NCBI RefSeq assembly: GCF_009930815.1
Contig: NZ_CP022222.1
Location: 1,468,501-1,532,500 of the forward strand
Source: Bradyrhizobium sp. CCBAU 051011
Lineage (GTDB): Bacteria > Pseudomonadota > Alphaproteobacteria > Rhizobiales > Xanthobacteraceae
Length of the DNA: 64,000 nt
Direction: 5' to 3'
Below the pieces are notes generated by a model that was not told the DNA's origin, ran no database searches, and was given only the letters and a program-made list of their open reading frames with translations. Shown here piece after piece: positions 53,069 to 61,898 of this stretch. How positions within the stretch are numbered: the first letter of the stretch is position 1; the number at the start of each line of letters is the position of its first letter. The position numbers and the translations under genes are program-made.

Positions 53069-54672
53069 TGAACCTTCATCAAGCCCGCACGCCTTTGACG
53101 GCAGACGAACTGAAGAGGCGGGCCGCGGCTTTAACCGCGGTCCAGCATCCCATGGATGGCATCGAGGCAGATCGCTCTGGGCCGAGCGACGAGCGGCAAT
53201 TTGGACCTACGGCGGCGAAAGTCTTGCGTGACGCAATGCGTGGCGTTGCCCTGGCCCCGCAGGAGACCAAGTTCGACGTCTTCAAGGAAGCGGCAGCAAC
53301 GCTTGCGGACGCCGTTGTAAGCCAATGGGTACCGAAAAGCGTGATGGTCGATAGGTTGGATGAGATGGCCCTAGCTCACAGCTACTTCGGCCGCGATCGC
53401 CAAGACATCGAAGACCTAATCGGAAAGTACGCGGCGGAAGTTTCCACCTCTGTCGCGGTTGAGTTGCCCGCCCCGTCGTCCGGCTCCGAGAAAGCCAAGC
53501 GGCGGCTGATCAGCCACCGCGCGAGCGACCTCGAACCGGAGAAGCTCGTCTGGGTTTGGCCGGGCCGGATCCCGGAGGGGAAGCTCGTTCTGTTGGGAGG
53601 CCCGCCCGGTCTCGGCAAAAGTCAGCTGACCGCATTCATGTCGGCAACCGTTTCGAACGGAAGCCACTGGCCCTGCGGTGAGGGTTTCGCGCCGAAGGGC
53701 GACGTCATCTTCATGAGCGCAGAAGATGGCGTGCAGGACACCATCATCCCACGCTTGATGGCAGCCGGCGCTGACCGTGACCGAGTTCACATCGTTTCCG
53801 CTGCGACCAAGCCGGATGGTACCGGCAGGAAGACGTTCAGCCTGAAGACGGACGTTGATCTGTTGGAGGAGATGGCCAAGCAGATCGGCACGGTTCGCCT
53901 CATCATCGTTGACCCGATCTCCGCCTACATGGGTGGCAGCGACGGCAATGGGAACGTCGAGACGCGCGAGGTCTTGGAGCCCTTGGCCGACATGGCCAAC
54001 CGTCTCCGGATCGCAGTGGTTGCGGTGACTCACCTCAACAAGGGCGGCGGCGGTGGTAATCAAAGCGCTCTGAACCGGTTCGCCGGCTCGATCGCATTCG
54101 TCGCCGCGGCTCGGGCCGCCTTTGCAGTAATTGAGGATCCTGAGGACGACGAACGCCGGTTCCTTCTCCAGGCCAAGAATAACCTTGGCAAGAAATGTAA
54201 GGGCTTGGCCTTCCGTCTCGAGCAACGGCTGGTTGGGGATGACGTCATGTCATCGAACGTCATGTTCGAGGGCGACCATATCAACGAGTCGATCGACGAG
54301 GCCCTCTCTGCCTCGGAAGGGAAGAAAGGCGGCAACGGAGATAGGCGGACCAGTAAGGACGAGGCAGCCGACTTCCTGGCCCAGGTTCTGGCTGGAGGCG
54401 AAACCGCCGTTCTGCAGATCGAGGCTGAGGCGCGAAGCGCGGGTCTCCTCGGCCCCGACCAGCCCATCAGCCAGAACAAATCGTTTCGGTCCGCCCGCGA
54501 CATGTTGGGTATCAAACCCGAGCGCCGCGGTGGAACAGGAGCCAGCGGCCAGTGGGTCTGGAAGCTGCCGGTGGGCGCTAAGATGCCCTCAGAACCCTAT
54601 GATGCCCTCTCCCCGGGGGAGGGCATCATAGATCAGAAAGGGCATCTTAGCAGCACGGGAGCTGCAGCATGA
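53068..54672 (+). CDS. RepA-like AAA ATPase (DnaB/RecA-fold)
   Basis: The 534-aa protein has a helical N part, then a RecA-fold ATPase: Walker A GGPPGLGKS with Lys184, the FMSAEDGVQDTIIPRL segment, Walker B LIIVDPISAYMGG with Asp282, and VTHLNKGGGGGNQSALNRFAGS. This is the AAA_25/RepA-like type used by plasmids and phage as a replicative helicase. A linker and a C-terminal segment with the inner repeat structure follow. It is the likely replication gene of the element. It overlaps the next gene by 4 bp. Confidence 0.85.
   Translation: MNLHQARTPLTADELKRRAAALTAVQHPMDGIEADRSGPSDERQFGPTAAKVLRDAMRGVALAPQETKFDVFKEAAATLADAVVSQWVPKSVMVDRLDEMALAHSYFGRDRQDIEDLIGKYAAEVSTSVAVELPAPSSGSEKAKRRLISHRASDLEPEKLVWVWPGRIPEGKLVLLGGPPGLGKSQLTAFMSATVSNGSHWPCGEGFAPKGDVIFMSAEDGVQDTIIPRLMAAGADRDRVHIVSAATKPDGTGRKTFSLKTDVDLLEEMAKQIGTVRLIIVDPISAYMGGSDGNGNVETREVLEPLADMANRLRIAVVAVTHLNKGGGGGNQSALNRFAGSIAFVAAARAAFAVIEDPEDDERRFLLQAKNNLGKKCKGLAFRLEQRLVGDDVMSSNVMFEGDHINESIDEALSASEGKKGGNGDRRTSKDEAADFLAQVLAGGETAVLQIEAEARSAGLLGPDQPISQNKSFRSARDMLGIKPERRGGTGASGQWVWKLPVGAKMPSEPYDALSPGEGIIDQKGHLSSTGAAA
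54577..54651. repeat. Symmetric four-copy GATGCCCT structure at the end of the ATPase gene
   Basis: GCTAAGATGCCCT (54577-54589) pairs with AGGGCATCTTAGC (54639-54651), and CTATGATGCCCTC (54597-54609) with GAGGGCATCATAG (54619-54631), around a centre CCCCGGGG. GATGCCCT recurs at 54582 and 54601, and AGGGCATC at 54620 and 54639, each pair 19 bp apart. The structure lies within the last codons of the ATPase gene. It could be an origin, operator or terminator. Confidence 0.8.
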
Positions 54673-54959
54673 GTGCCAATAGACAACGCCTGCAGGACCG
54701 TAGAGCCCATTTGCTCTACCGGTTCGAATGCGACGGACAGGTGTACACCGGGGGCATTGGGCGGTTTCAGGACGGTCGTGTCGCCGAGGTTTTTATCAAG
54801 GTCGGGACGGCAGCCGAAACGAATGCCCAGGACGCGGCTATCGCTGCTTCCCTGGCATTGCAGCATGGGTGCCCTATGGACACCCTTCGGCATGCTTTGG
54901 AGAGAGCCAGTGGCTCCGCTGGCCCTTTAGCAACGTTACTTGCAAAGGTGCAAGCATGA
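54669..54959 (+). CDS. TSCPD-like small protein
   Basis: The 96-aa protein starts in the ATPase stop (ATGA at 54669-54672). It has GRVAEVFIKVGTAAETNAQD and AAIAASLALQHGCPMDTLRHAL, the pattern of the C-terminal TSCPD domain of ribonucleotide reductases, often met as a stand-alone in phage-like elements. Function is unknown. Confidence 0.72.
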   Translation: MSANRQRLQDRRAHLLYRFECDGQVYTGGIGRFQDGRVAEVFIKVGTAAETNAQDAAIAASLALQHGCPMDTLRHALERASGSAGPLATLLAKVQA

Positions 54960-55360
54960 GACCGCCCAAGCAGAGGAAGCGCGGAGGCCATATGACAGAT
55001 TCACTTCCGGATCGCCGATGCATTCTAATACCCTTCGATGCAAGGGAGGCGCTTTCCCTTCGGCTCGCTGCTCAGCGGGCAAATAAATCCGAATCCACCA
55101 TGCGTTCGTGGTGTGTCGAACACGGCCTTGGGCGGCGCGTCGGCGAGGGGCCGTGGAGCGTGAGTCGTGTTGCGCTCTCTATGTTCCTGGACGGCGACAT
55201 TAAAGCGCTGCGGGCGTATCATGCGGGTGATCGTAGCAGTCCACTAGTTACACAGTATTTCGAAAGATCAGGCCTTTCACGCTCTGTGGGACCACGGCTT
55301 GCGGACGGATGTCCGCTTTGCCCGTGCCGGCTCAACCGGTCGACGCAACACAGGCGTTAA
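54956..55360 (+). CDS. HTH-domain protein, end altered by IS30 insertion
   Basis: ATG 54956 overlaps the stop of the TSCPD gene. The 134-aa frame has FDAREALSLRLAAQRANKSE and STMRSWCVEHGLGRRVGEGP in sequence, an HTH-like part, then VSRVALSMFLDGD. The last about 10 residues (LNRSTQHRR) are read from the IS30 terminal repeat that begins at 55331. Whether the original C terminus was longer is not known, as no continuation is seen right of the IS. Confidence 0.62.
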   Translation: MRPPKQRKRGGHMTDSLPDRRCILIPFDAREALSLRLAAQRANKSESTMRSWCVEHGLGRRVGEGPWSVSRVALSMFLDGDIKALRAYHAGDRSSPLVTQYFERSGLSRSVGPRLADGCPLCPCRLNRSTQHRR

Positions 55361-56544
55361 ATCTCTCTGCTGGTGTTTCAAATTGCAAGGTCTCACGTGG
55401 TCGTTCGTTTAGCTGACGAGCCACTTTGTTCAGATGGGCTTGCGAGTGCACCGACAAGTCGGTGCCCTTCGGGAAGTATTGTCGCAGCAGGCCATTGGTG
55501 TTCTCGTTCGACCCGCGCTGCCACGGGCTTTGCGGATCGCAAAAATAGACGTCGATTTTGCTCGCCAACGTAAAGCGACGATGATCCGTAAGTTCCTTGC
55601 CCCGGTCCCAGGTCAGGGATTTATATAGCTCCTTTGGTAGCTTCTTCGCCTGCTTGATGAGCGCGGAGACCACTGTCTGGGTGTCCTTGCCTGCCACCTT
55701 GGCCAACATCACGTAACGGGTATGACGCTCGACCAAGGTCGCGATGTAGGTGTTGTTCGGCCCGGACAGGAGATCGCCTTCCCAATGACCAGGCACCGCC
55801 CGATCTTCAACCGCCGCCGGTCGCTGACGGATTGAGACGATATCCTTGATATGCCCCCGTTTATCGCCATTCGGGTCAACCGGCCTGGAGCGACGCATCA
55901 AGCGCTTCGATCGAAGATGGCTAAGCAGCTCTTTCTTGAGCACGCCGCGCGCTTGGACAAACAGGCTGCGATAGATGGTCTCGTGTGACACCTGATTACA
56001 CTCGTCTTCAGGATGCGTTCTCTTCAGCCAGCCGGCTATCTGCTCGGGTGACCAATCCAATCTGAGCTTCCCTGCCACCGCCTGCCGAAGCCGCGGATTG
56101 GTCGCTAACTTACAACATTTTGGACGACGAGATCGCGCCCAGGCGTTCTCGTCCGCAAGTGTCGCTCGGTAGCGATCATAGCCGCCATTGCGACTCATTT
56201 CCCGGCTCACCGTCGAGGGTGAGCGGCCAAGCAGTTTGGCGATCGACCGTGCTGATTGATGTGCCGTAACGCCTCTGGAAATCACCTCGCGTTCCGCGAG
56301 CGTCAACGCCAGCCTGGAGCGACGCCGCTCCGCAGGACGAATTCCACCATGCGGAGCTACCAAAAAATAGATCGACGATGATTGCTTACCAAAAGCTCGT
56401 CCAATCGCCTTCAGCGACTCCCCACGCTTCCAGCGATCCCATAACTCCGTCTTCTCTGCCGCAGTAAAACCTCTATGAAACCTTCGTTCCATCCCACACT
56501 CCATCTTTTCCCTCTAAGATAAAGTGTTGCGGCGACCGGTTGAG
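55331..56544. mobile_element. IS30-family insertion sequence, complete
   Basis: CTCAACCGGTCGACGCAACA with one more C at 55331-55351 is the inverted repeat of GTGTTGCGGCGACCGGTTGA with a final G at 56524-56544, with one mismatch. The element is 1,214 bp, within the normal range for IS30, and holds one intact transposase gene. No clear target-site duplication is seen next to these ends. It lies behind the plus-strand replication module. Confidence 0.9.
55332..56504 (-). CDS. IS30-family transposase
   Basis: The 390-aa protein is of normal IS30 length. An N-terminal HTH (AAEKTELWDRWKRGESLKAI) and a second HTH (SARSIAKLLGRSPSTVSREM) are followed by the DDE domain with VPGHWEGDLL, TWDRGKEL and DPQSPWQRGSNENTNGLLRQ. 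The last residues and the TGA stop are encoded inside the left terminal inverted repeat. No frameshift or stop is seen, so it should be active. Confidence 0.94.
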   Translation of the reverse strand: MECGMERRFHRGFTAAEKTELWDRWKRGESLKAIGRAFGKQSSSIYFLVAPHGGIRPAERRRSRLALTLAEREVISRGVTAHQSARSIAKLLGRSPSTVSREMSRNGGYDRYRATLADENAWARSRRPKCCKLATNPRLRQAVAGKLRLDWSPEQIAGWLKRTHPEDECNQVSHETIYRSLFVQARGVLKKELLSHLRSKRLMRRSRPVDPNGDKRGHIKDIVSIRQRPAAVEDRAVPGHWEGDLLSGPNNTYIATLVERHTRYVMLAKVAGKDTQTVVSALIKQAKKLPKELYKSLTWDRGKELTDHRRFTLASKIDVYFCDPQSPWQRGSNENTNGLLRQYFPKGTDLSVHSQAHLNKVARQLNERPRETLQFETPAERFNACVASTG

Positions 56545-56741
56545 ACCACCCCGATTGAACGGACATCGTCAGCCTACGCTGGCATGTTCGCTTTGTGCCA
56601 GAAGGCGACAGGCTCTGCTCCGAACCAGATCGATGTCCTAATTCGAATGTCTGAGGTGAGGTGGTGGTCAAAAGGCAACATCGGCCGGCGACCGGACGAG
56701 GTCTTGTTTGCCCCCACGAACGGACATTAGCGCTGGCGTTC

Positions 56742-57000
56742 GCGATGTCTGTTTGGTGCCGATTGTGTTGCAAAAGTCGATTTTCGCCGATGACCAAAAT
56801 TCTGCGGGCCGTGGGCGCGACGTTCGTGTACAAGATGTGAGGGACCTCAGGGCCTCACGCAAAATTCACAGGCGACTTCGGTAACGCGATTGAGGTCATA
56901 CGAATCAGCGATCGCTCGCTGCTTAGTGTTTTCGCTAAAAATCTTGAGCCCTGCAACTTTCGACTTTTGCAACAGTATCTGCCAAGAGCAGACATCACGC
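56742..57000. repeat. Inverted pair of intergenic repeats
   Basis: The complement of 56742-56780 (TCGACTTTTGCAACACAATC and following) matches 56960-57000 (TCGACTTTTGCAACAGTATC and following, ending GCAGACATCACGC). The two arms lie in opposite orientation about 180 bp apart. The whole gap 56545-57036 shows no supported gene. Confidence 0.6.
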
Positions 57001-57036
57001 GGAGTCGGGTGCGGCAGTAGCGGCAGACCACCTTCA

Positions 57037-57834
57037 TTAGCAGCGTTGGCCGCTTGCAAACTGATATTCAACTTCGATTTCTACGGGCCCGCCTGTACCT
57101 CCGAGATTGCGTTGCACTTCCTCGCGAACAATATCGCGCACCGATTGAGGGAGTGTCAGATAGGCTTGTCCAGTCGAGCCGCCGCCGCGTTCAAATGGGC
57201 CAAAGTAGGCATCGAAAGAAGGCATTTTGAATCGGTGCGCCTGGCTCGTTATTTCGATATTTTGGAATCCGGCCTTCTCGAGCAACTGTCGCAGACGAGC
57301 CGAGTCACCCAATGAAAACGTCCTTGCCGTTGCCTCGCTGATCGCTGGCAAGTGCTTGGCCATAGCGGTGTTGATCCTGCCATTGTAGGTTCGTTCCGGC
57401 ACCGTGGCAACGGAAGCTGCTGCGCGTCCGCCCGGCCGAAGGACACGCAAGAACTCCGACAATCCGCGCGAGGGATCAGGGAAGAACATTAGCCCGAGAC
57501 TGCAAGTCAAAGCATCGAAGCTGCAATCGGCAAACGAGAGAGATTGGCCGTCCTCCACCGCGAAGGTGACATTTGCCGCTGCGCCCAGGCGCTGCCGCGC
57601 CTGTCCAACCATGGCTTCCGATACGTCGGCCGCGACGACGTGCCCGGTTGGTCCGACTACGAGCAAGGATTCTGCCGCTGCCAGTCCCGTGCCCGTTGCG
57701 ATGTCGAGTACCTTCATGCCAGACGCAACACGCGCGGCACTCAGGAGGAACGGCAAAAAGTGGCGTGATACATGTGCAAACGCGCGATCATACCCAACTG
57801 CGGCCTCGTCGTGATACGCGAGCTCCTTTGCCAT
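57037..57834 (-). CDS. Class I SAM-dependent methyltransferase
   Basis: ATG 57834 gives 265 aa. The SAM-binding motif LDIATGTGLAA is followed by GHVVAADVSEAMVGQARQRL and the NVTFAVEDGQSLSFAD segment, LRVLRPGGRAA, i.e. the UbiE/Methyltransf_11 type. The target is not predictable. Cytosolic. The open frame to 57876 adds 14 poorly supported residues. Confidence 0.85.
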   Translation of the reverse strand: MAKELAYHDEAAVGYDRAFAHVSRHFLPFLLSAARVASGMKVLDIATGTGLAAAESLLVVGPTGHVVAADVSEAMVGQARQRLGAAANVTFAVEDGQSLSFADCSFDALTCSLGLMFFPDPSRGLSEFLRVLRPGGRAAASVATVPERTYNGRINTAMAKHLPAISEATARTFSLGDSARLRQLLEKAGFQNIEITSQAHRFKMPSFDAYFGPFERGGGSTGQAYLTLPQSVRDIVREEVQRNLGGTGGPVEIEVEYQFASGQRC

Positions 57835-58356
57835 TGGCTGCCCCTCAAATTTGCATTCAGTATAGGTTCGGATCATGGCCCACTAAATTGGCGGGGGCAA
57901 GAATGAGCGCGCCTTTGTGACAATGGCAGCGTAAGTCTGCCATGTCGGCCTTGGGTCACAAGCAGCGGTATAAGGATCGCTGATGCGCAGTCCGGACTGT
58001 TCTCAATACCGGACCAGCCGCAGGCGACGAAGTGGTCGGCTTGGGGCCAGAACCGGACCTTCGCTGCAGGCTTTCTCGCGGTCACAAGCAACGCTAGGCA
58101 CGCCGACCATGATCTCGTGGGCCCACCTGGCACAACCTCCGGAGTGGCTTGTAGCGTTTTGGCCGATTGCCTTTTTCGAACGCATGCCCACGTCTTGGTG
58201 TGGTCAATCCAGTCTGGCCGTCGGTGCGGTATTGTGGGATGAATTGCCCCATTGACCGCCGAGCGCCCCGTGCAATGTTTTCGAGGCTCTGACTTGGCTG
58301 GCGCCAGCCCAGAACCCGTCATAGATGGAACGTGCCTGAAAACCGGAGGGAGCACC
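57835..58356. other. Gap with no supported gene
   Basis: The 522 bp between the methyltransferase and lipocalin-like genes has several open frames on both strands, none with a ribosome site, protein-like composition or recognisable motif. The promoters of both divergent genes must lie here. Confidence 0.5.
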
Positions 58357-58866
58357 ATGAAAGCACTATTGTCAATTCCGATAGCCGCAGCTCTTACATG
58401 TGCCGCCTTATCCGCGGGAGCCGCAGAGTCGCTCAAACAGCAGCTTGTAGGCACTTGGAGGGTCACTTCATTTGTAAACGTGAATGAAAGGACCGGGAAA
58501 ACAACCGAAGTATTTGGTTCCGATCCGAAGGGATATTTCATGTTCGATGCGGCAGATCACTTCTCAATCAATCTCCTGCGTCCGGGACGACCAAAATATG
58601 CCCGCCGCGACTTTCCGCTGCCGGGGGAAAGCAGAGCCGCTCTGGAGGGGATAGTCGTGATGTTTGGCGACTACAAAGTCAACGAATCTGAACAATCAAT
58701 ATCCTTACACATTATCGGCGGCAGCTTTCCCGCGTGGGACAATACGAATCAGAAGCGTTTCATCGCGATCAACGGCGATGTGCTCACGTATAAGAATCCT
58801 ACACCGGCAACCGGTGGGGGTACTGCTGTGGTGACTCTGAAACGCGCGACAAGCGCAACCGAGTGA
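58357..58866 (+). CDS. Exported lipocalin-like protein
   Basis: ATG 58357 lies behind GGAGGGA. The 169-aa protein has a signal peptide ending SAGAAES and a lipocalin-like start LVGTWRVTSFVNVNERTGKT, then strands with DPKGYFMFDAADHFSINLL, GDYKVNESEQSISLHIIGG and a C-terminal TAVVTLKRA. This is the Lipocalin_5 style. It would bind a small hydrophobic ligand in the periplasm. Confidence 0.78.
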   Translation: MKALLSIPIAAALTCAALSAGAAESLKQQLVGTWRVTSFVNVNERTGKTTEVFGSDPKGYFMFDAADHFSINLLRPGRPKYARRDFPLPGESRAALEGIVVMFGDYKVNESEQSISLHIIGGSFPAWDNTNQKRFIAINGDVLTYKNPTPATGGGTAVVTLKRATSATE

Positions 58867-58982
58867 TCTTTTGGTCAATCCGTCGCCGCGGGCACTGGTT
58901 TCAGAACTCGGCCCCCGACCGGCAAGCCAAGCCTCGGTCCCCCCGAAGTGATCGAGTGAGTGGTCCGCACACGATGTCTGAA

Positions 58983-59090
58983 TCGGGTCATCAACGGACC
59001 TGACGGCCCTGAAAATCGACTTCCGTTCCTCCCCCGAAAGCGGACACAAGTCGGACATCACGCCATGTCCGAGACGTGCCAACAGCCGAC
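58983..59090. repeat. Dispersed CGGACAT-type intergenic repeat, copy A
   Basis: CGGGTCATCAACGGACC, then TTCCGTTCCTCCCCCGAAAG and GTGCCAACAGCCG. The layout is the same as in 61328-61434 and 61899-62007, with more changes. The rest of the 58867-59226 gap shows no gene. Confidence 0.6.
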
Positions 59091-59226
59091 CTTGTCCTGA
59101 GGCAGTGAGATTTGGGAAGGCAGGCTGTCTTGTAACGGATCCGAATGGGGAGGACACTTTATCCGTTCCATTACGTTCCGCGCGTGTGGCGCGCCAGAAG
59201 TGGAGGTTTATTCCGGGGAGGGTAGC

Positions 59227-61152
59227 ATGAGCTTGCTGGACTCTGAGGAGTTGTTTGAAAGTCATGCGTTCGAGAATGCCTTACCCATACCTGAGGTGAT
59301 TGACGCGACCAAAGGTAGGGACATCACGCTCCAGGCACGCCAGATCAGTCAGTTCCTTGGGCTGTATGATCCTGACGGCAACTTGCTCTACACGACAGTT
59401 TGGGGTTACGGGACCGGGATGGGAAAGACGAGCTACCCCGGCCCTACGATCCTTGCCTATGAAGACGTACCGGTAACCGTTCATTGGCAGAACAAGCTTC
59501 CTCTTACCGGTCACTTGTTACCAGTTGATACCTCGCTACATTTCGCCAACTCGTTAACTCATCCGCTGAGCAGCGGTTACGTGCCGATAGTGAGCCACCT
59601 TCATGGTGGGCATAACGACTCGATTTTCGACGGCCTGCCCGATCAGTGGTTTACCCAGTCGGGGGGTGGGAATGGGCCGCGAGGCGTCGGCCCTGGTTTC
59701 GTCACCTCGACAATGACGTATTACAACGACCAGCAAGCCGCCACTCTCTGGTACCACGATCATGCGCTCGGGATAACACGCCTCAACGTCTATGCGGGTC
59801 TTGCTGGGTTCTACGTGCTTCAAGACGAGAGCCACCTCGATCTCGTGAAGAACGGCGTGCTTCCAGGCGGGAACTACGACCTCGGTATGGCAATCCAAGA
59901 CCGCGCATTCACGAGCGATGGTCAACTCTATTATCCTGCCTACAAGGATGATCCTCTTCCCGGCACCGACATGACTGTCGGCGATGTGGTGCCCCAAAAA
60001 TTCTACGACACGTTCGGCGAGGATGCGCCGTCGGCCGTCCCAGAGTTCTTCGGCGACACGATCCTGGTCAACGGCATGGCGTGGCCCAAGCTGAACGTCG
60101 CAGCCGGCGATTATGAGTTCAGGCTATTGAACGGCTCCGATTCCCGCTTCTACGTGCTCAAGGTCAGCGATCCGGACGTCGCCGTGCATCTTGTTGGAAC
60201 AGACGGCGGACTTCTTCCCAATGCCATTACCATCAGCGACGGCGACGGCGTTCAGGAAAGCAATGAATTCCTCGTTCTCGCACCTGGCGACCGTGTCGAG
60301 CTTGTGTTCGACTTCAGCAGACTTGACGATGGCGATACTGTAACTCTGCTGAACGTTGGCCCGGCATTCGACCCCTTCAAAGGGATCTCGGCTGACGGCT
60401 TCTTGTTCGGGGACATAGAGGCGGCTAATGCCAACAATCCGGTCGGCGACATCATGCAATTCGCGGTCGATACGGCGATCAAACCGTTCGACGCGACGGT
60501 TCAGGATGGGATTGTCCTGGTGAAAGATTTCGTGAGCCTTACCGAGGACGCCAACCACGACGATGTTGCTGATCTCGCGACGAACGTTCGGAAGGTCGGG
60601 TTGTTTGAAGGCGAAGACGAGTATGGCCGCGTCACGCCCATGCTTGGCAAGGCTGAAGCCGGCACGGTCATCACCGATAAGATGTCGTCTGGTGATTTTG
60701 GACCGCTAGCGTGGGATGCGCCGACGACCGAAAAGCCGCTGCTGGGCTCAACTGAGCAGTGGGACATGTTCAACTTCACGGCAGACAGCCATCCCATCCA
60801 TCTGCACCTCCCTCAATTCCAGGTACTGGGGAAGTGGCACATCGATTTCCTTGATCAGGATGAGAACGGTATCCCGGACGATACGAATAGTGACGGGGAG
60901 ATTACCTACGGTACCGGACCATCCCCCAACTATGCCGTCGCGGATATCTGGATCGGCGACAAGATCGATCTGCGACCTGAAGAGACCGGATGGCAGGACA
61001 CAATCGAGGTAGACCCCCATCAGATGGTGGCAGTGATCGCAACGTTTGATAAGCCGGGCGATTACGTGTGGCACTGCCATATCCTCTCGCACGAGGACAA
61101 CGAGATGATGCGGCCATACACCGTGGTCACCGATTTCGGCCTGTTCGCGTAA
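59227..61152 (+). CDS. Multicopper oxidase (CotA/bilirubin oxidase-like)
   Basis: ATG 59227 gives 641 aa with all copper motifs: HLHGGH (H124, H126), WYHDHALG (H177, H179), HPIHLH (H522, H525, H527) and HCHILSHEDNEMM (H616, C617, H618, H622, axial M627). The three-cupredoxin CotA/BOD type oxidises phenols, bilirubin-like compounds or Mn(II) with O2. Acidic loops DQDENGIPDD and DANHDDVADL look calcium-binding. No signal peptide is visible: the N terminus is acidic. It may use a non-classical export route or stay in the cell. Confidence 0.9.
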   Translation: MSLLDSEELFESHAFENALPIPEVIDATKGRDITLQARQISQFLGLYDPDGNLLYTTVWGYGTGMGKTSYPGPTILAYEDVPVTVHWQNKLPLTGHLLPVDTSLHFANSLTHPLSSGYVPIVSHLHGGHNDSIFDGLPDQWFTQSGGGNGPRGVGPGFVTSTMTYYNDQQAATLWYHDHALGITRLNVYAGLAGFYVLQDESHLDLVKNGVLPGGNYDLGMAIQDRAFTSDGQLYYPAYKDDPLPGTDMTVGDVVPQKFYDTFGEDAPSAVPEFFGDTILVNGMAWPKLNVAAGDYEFRLLNGSDSRFYVLKVSDPDVAVHLVGTDGGLLPNAITISDGDGVQESNEFLVLAPGDRVELVFDFSRLDDGDTVTLLNVGPAFDPFKGISADGFLFGDIEAANANNPVGDIMQFAVDTAIKPFDATVQDGIVLVKDFVSLTEDANHDDVADLATNVRKVGLFEGEDEYGRVTPMLGKAEAGTVITDKMSSGDFGPLAWDAPTTEKPLLGSTEQWDMFNFTADSHPIHLHLPQFQVLGKWHIDFLDQDENGIPDDTNSDGEITYGTGPSPNYAVADIWIGDKIDLRPEETGWQDTIEVDPHQMVAVIATFDKPGDYVWHCHILSHEDNEMMRPYTVVTDFGLFA

Positions 61153-61629
61153 CGCTACTCGGCCGAGATACTTGTCAGGCCGGGCACCGGGATGCCGCCG
61201 CCGATTGCGACCCCACGCAAACCTCCGCCCTGATCGCCACGTCAGGGCAGACGCGCCGCATCGGCGCCTGTGCCTGTCGCGTTAGATCGCTGCGCTGCCG
61301 GATTTCAACCCAGTCCATGACCGCTTCGGGTCAATCGCGTCACTTTGGCCGTCGGCCGACTACTTCCGGTCCTCCCCTGGAAACGGACATCGTCAGGGCC
61401 GTCGCCATGTCTCAAAGGTGCCAACAGCGGTCATTCCGCAACCGCGTAGATGAGCGCTGCTCTCACCGGGAAGCGAGGCGGCGCGTCGGGTGGAGCGGGC
61501 AACGCCGCAAGCCATCTGAAGCGCCTCGCCTTTACGTTTTCGGTACAAAGGCTTGACCTTGACGCCCCCGCGTCGCAGGTTTCGGGGCGCCGCGCGGCTC
61601 GCGCGCCCAACAGGCAGGATCGATCTTTC
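61153..61629. other. Gap containing an intergenic repeat
   Basis: The 477 bp after the oxidase gene hold the repeat copy at 61328-61434 and otherwise no supported gene; the open frame at 61450 has low-complexity Arg/Ala content upstream of the real start at 61630. Confidence 0.5.
61328..61434. repeat. Dispersed CGGACAT-type intergenic repeat, copy B
   Basis: Begins GGGTCAATCGCGTCACTTT, identical over these 19 bp to copy C at 61899, and ends GTGCCAACAGCGGTCATTC. It lies on the left of the 60-aa gene at 61630. Confidence 0.75.
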
Positions 61630-61812
61630 ATGGCATTCGTGCAGTTCACGCAACCGGACGATCAGCCTATCGTCATCAACACGGATAGAATCGTGACCGC
61701 CACACCACTGCCCGACGGACAAGGCACGCGCATCACTTTCAACAACGGTGGCCATCAGGACGTGAAGCAACTCATCGCTGACGTGCTGCGGCAGTTGAAC
61801 ATAAGCGCGTAG
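61630..61812 (+). CDS. 60-aa conserved-looking protein
   Basis: ATG 61630 gives MAFVQFTQPDDQPIVINTDR, then VTATPLPDGQGTRITFNNGG and an end VLRQLNISA. It reads as a small beta-rich domain followed by a helix. From memory very similar proteins occur in Bradyrhizobium, where they are unnamed. It is framed by two copies of one intergenic repeat. The upstream in-frame extension is not used. Confidence 0.68.
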   Translation: MAFVQFTQPDDQPIVINTDRIVTATPLPDGQGTRITFNNGGHQDVKQLIADVLRQLNISA

Positions 61813-61898
61813 GCTCAGGACATCGCTGCCTGGGCGAACCATTCCGCCAATCAAGTGAGATCGTGCACTTTCTTGAGTGGCTGCCCAATGTCGCAGAT

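Noticed and set aside
57873..58541. 222-aa minus-strand open frame
   Set aside because: Overlaps the start of the lipocalin-like gene on the other strand and has no motif or clear start.
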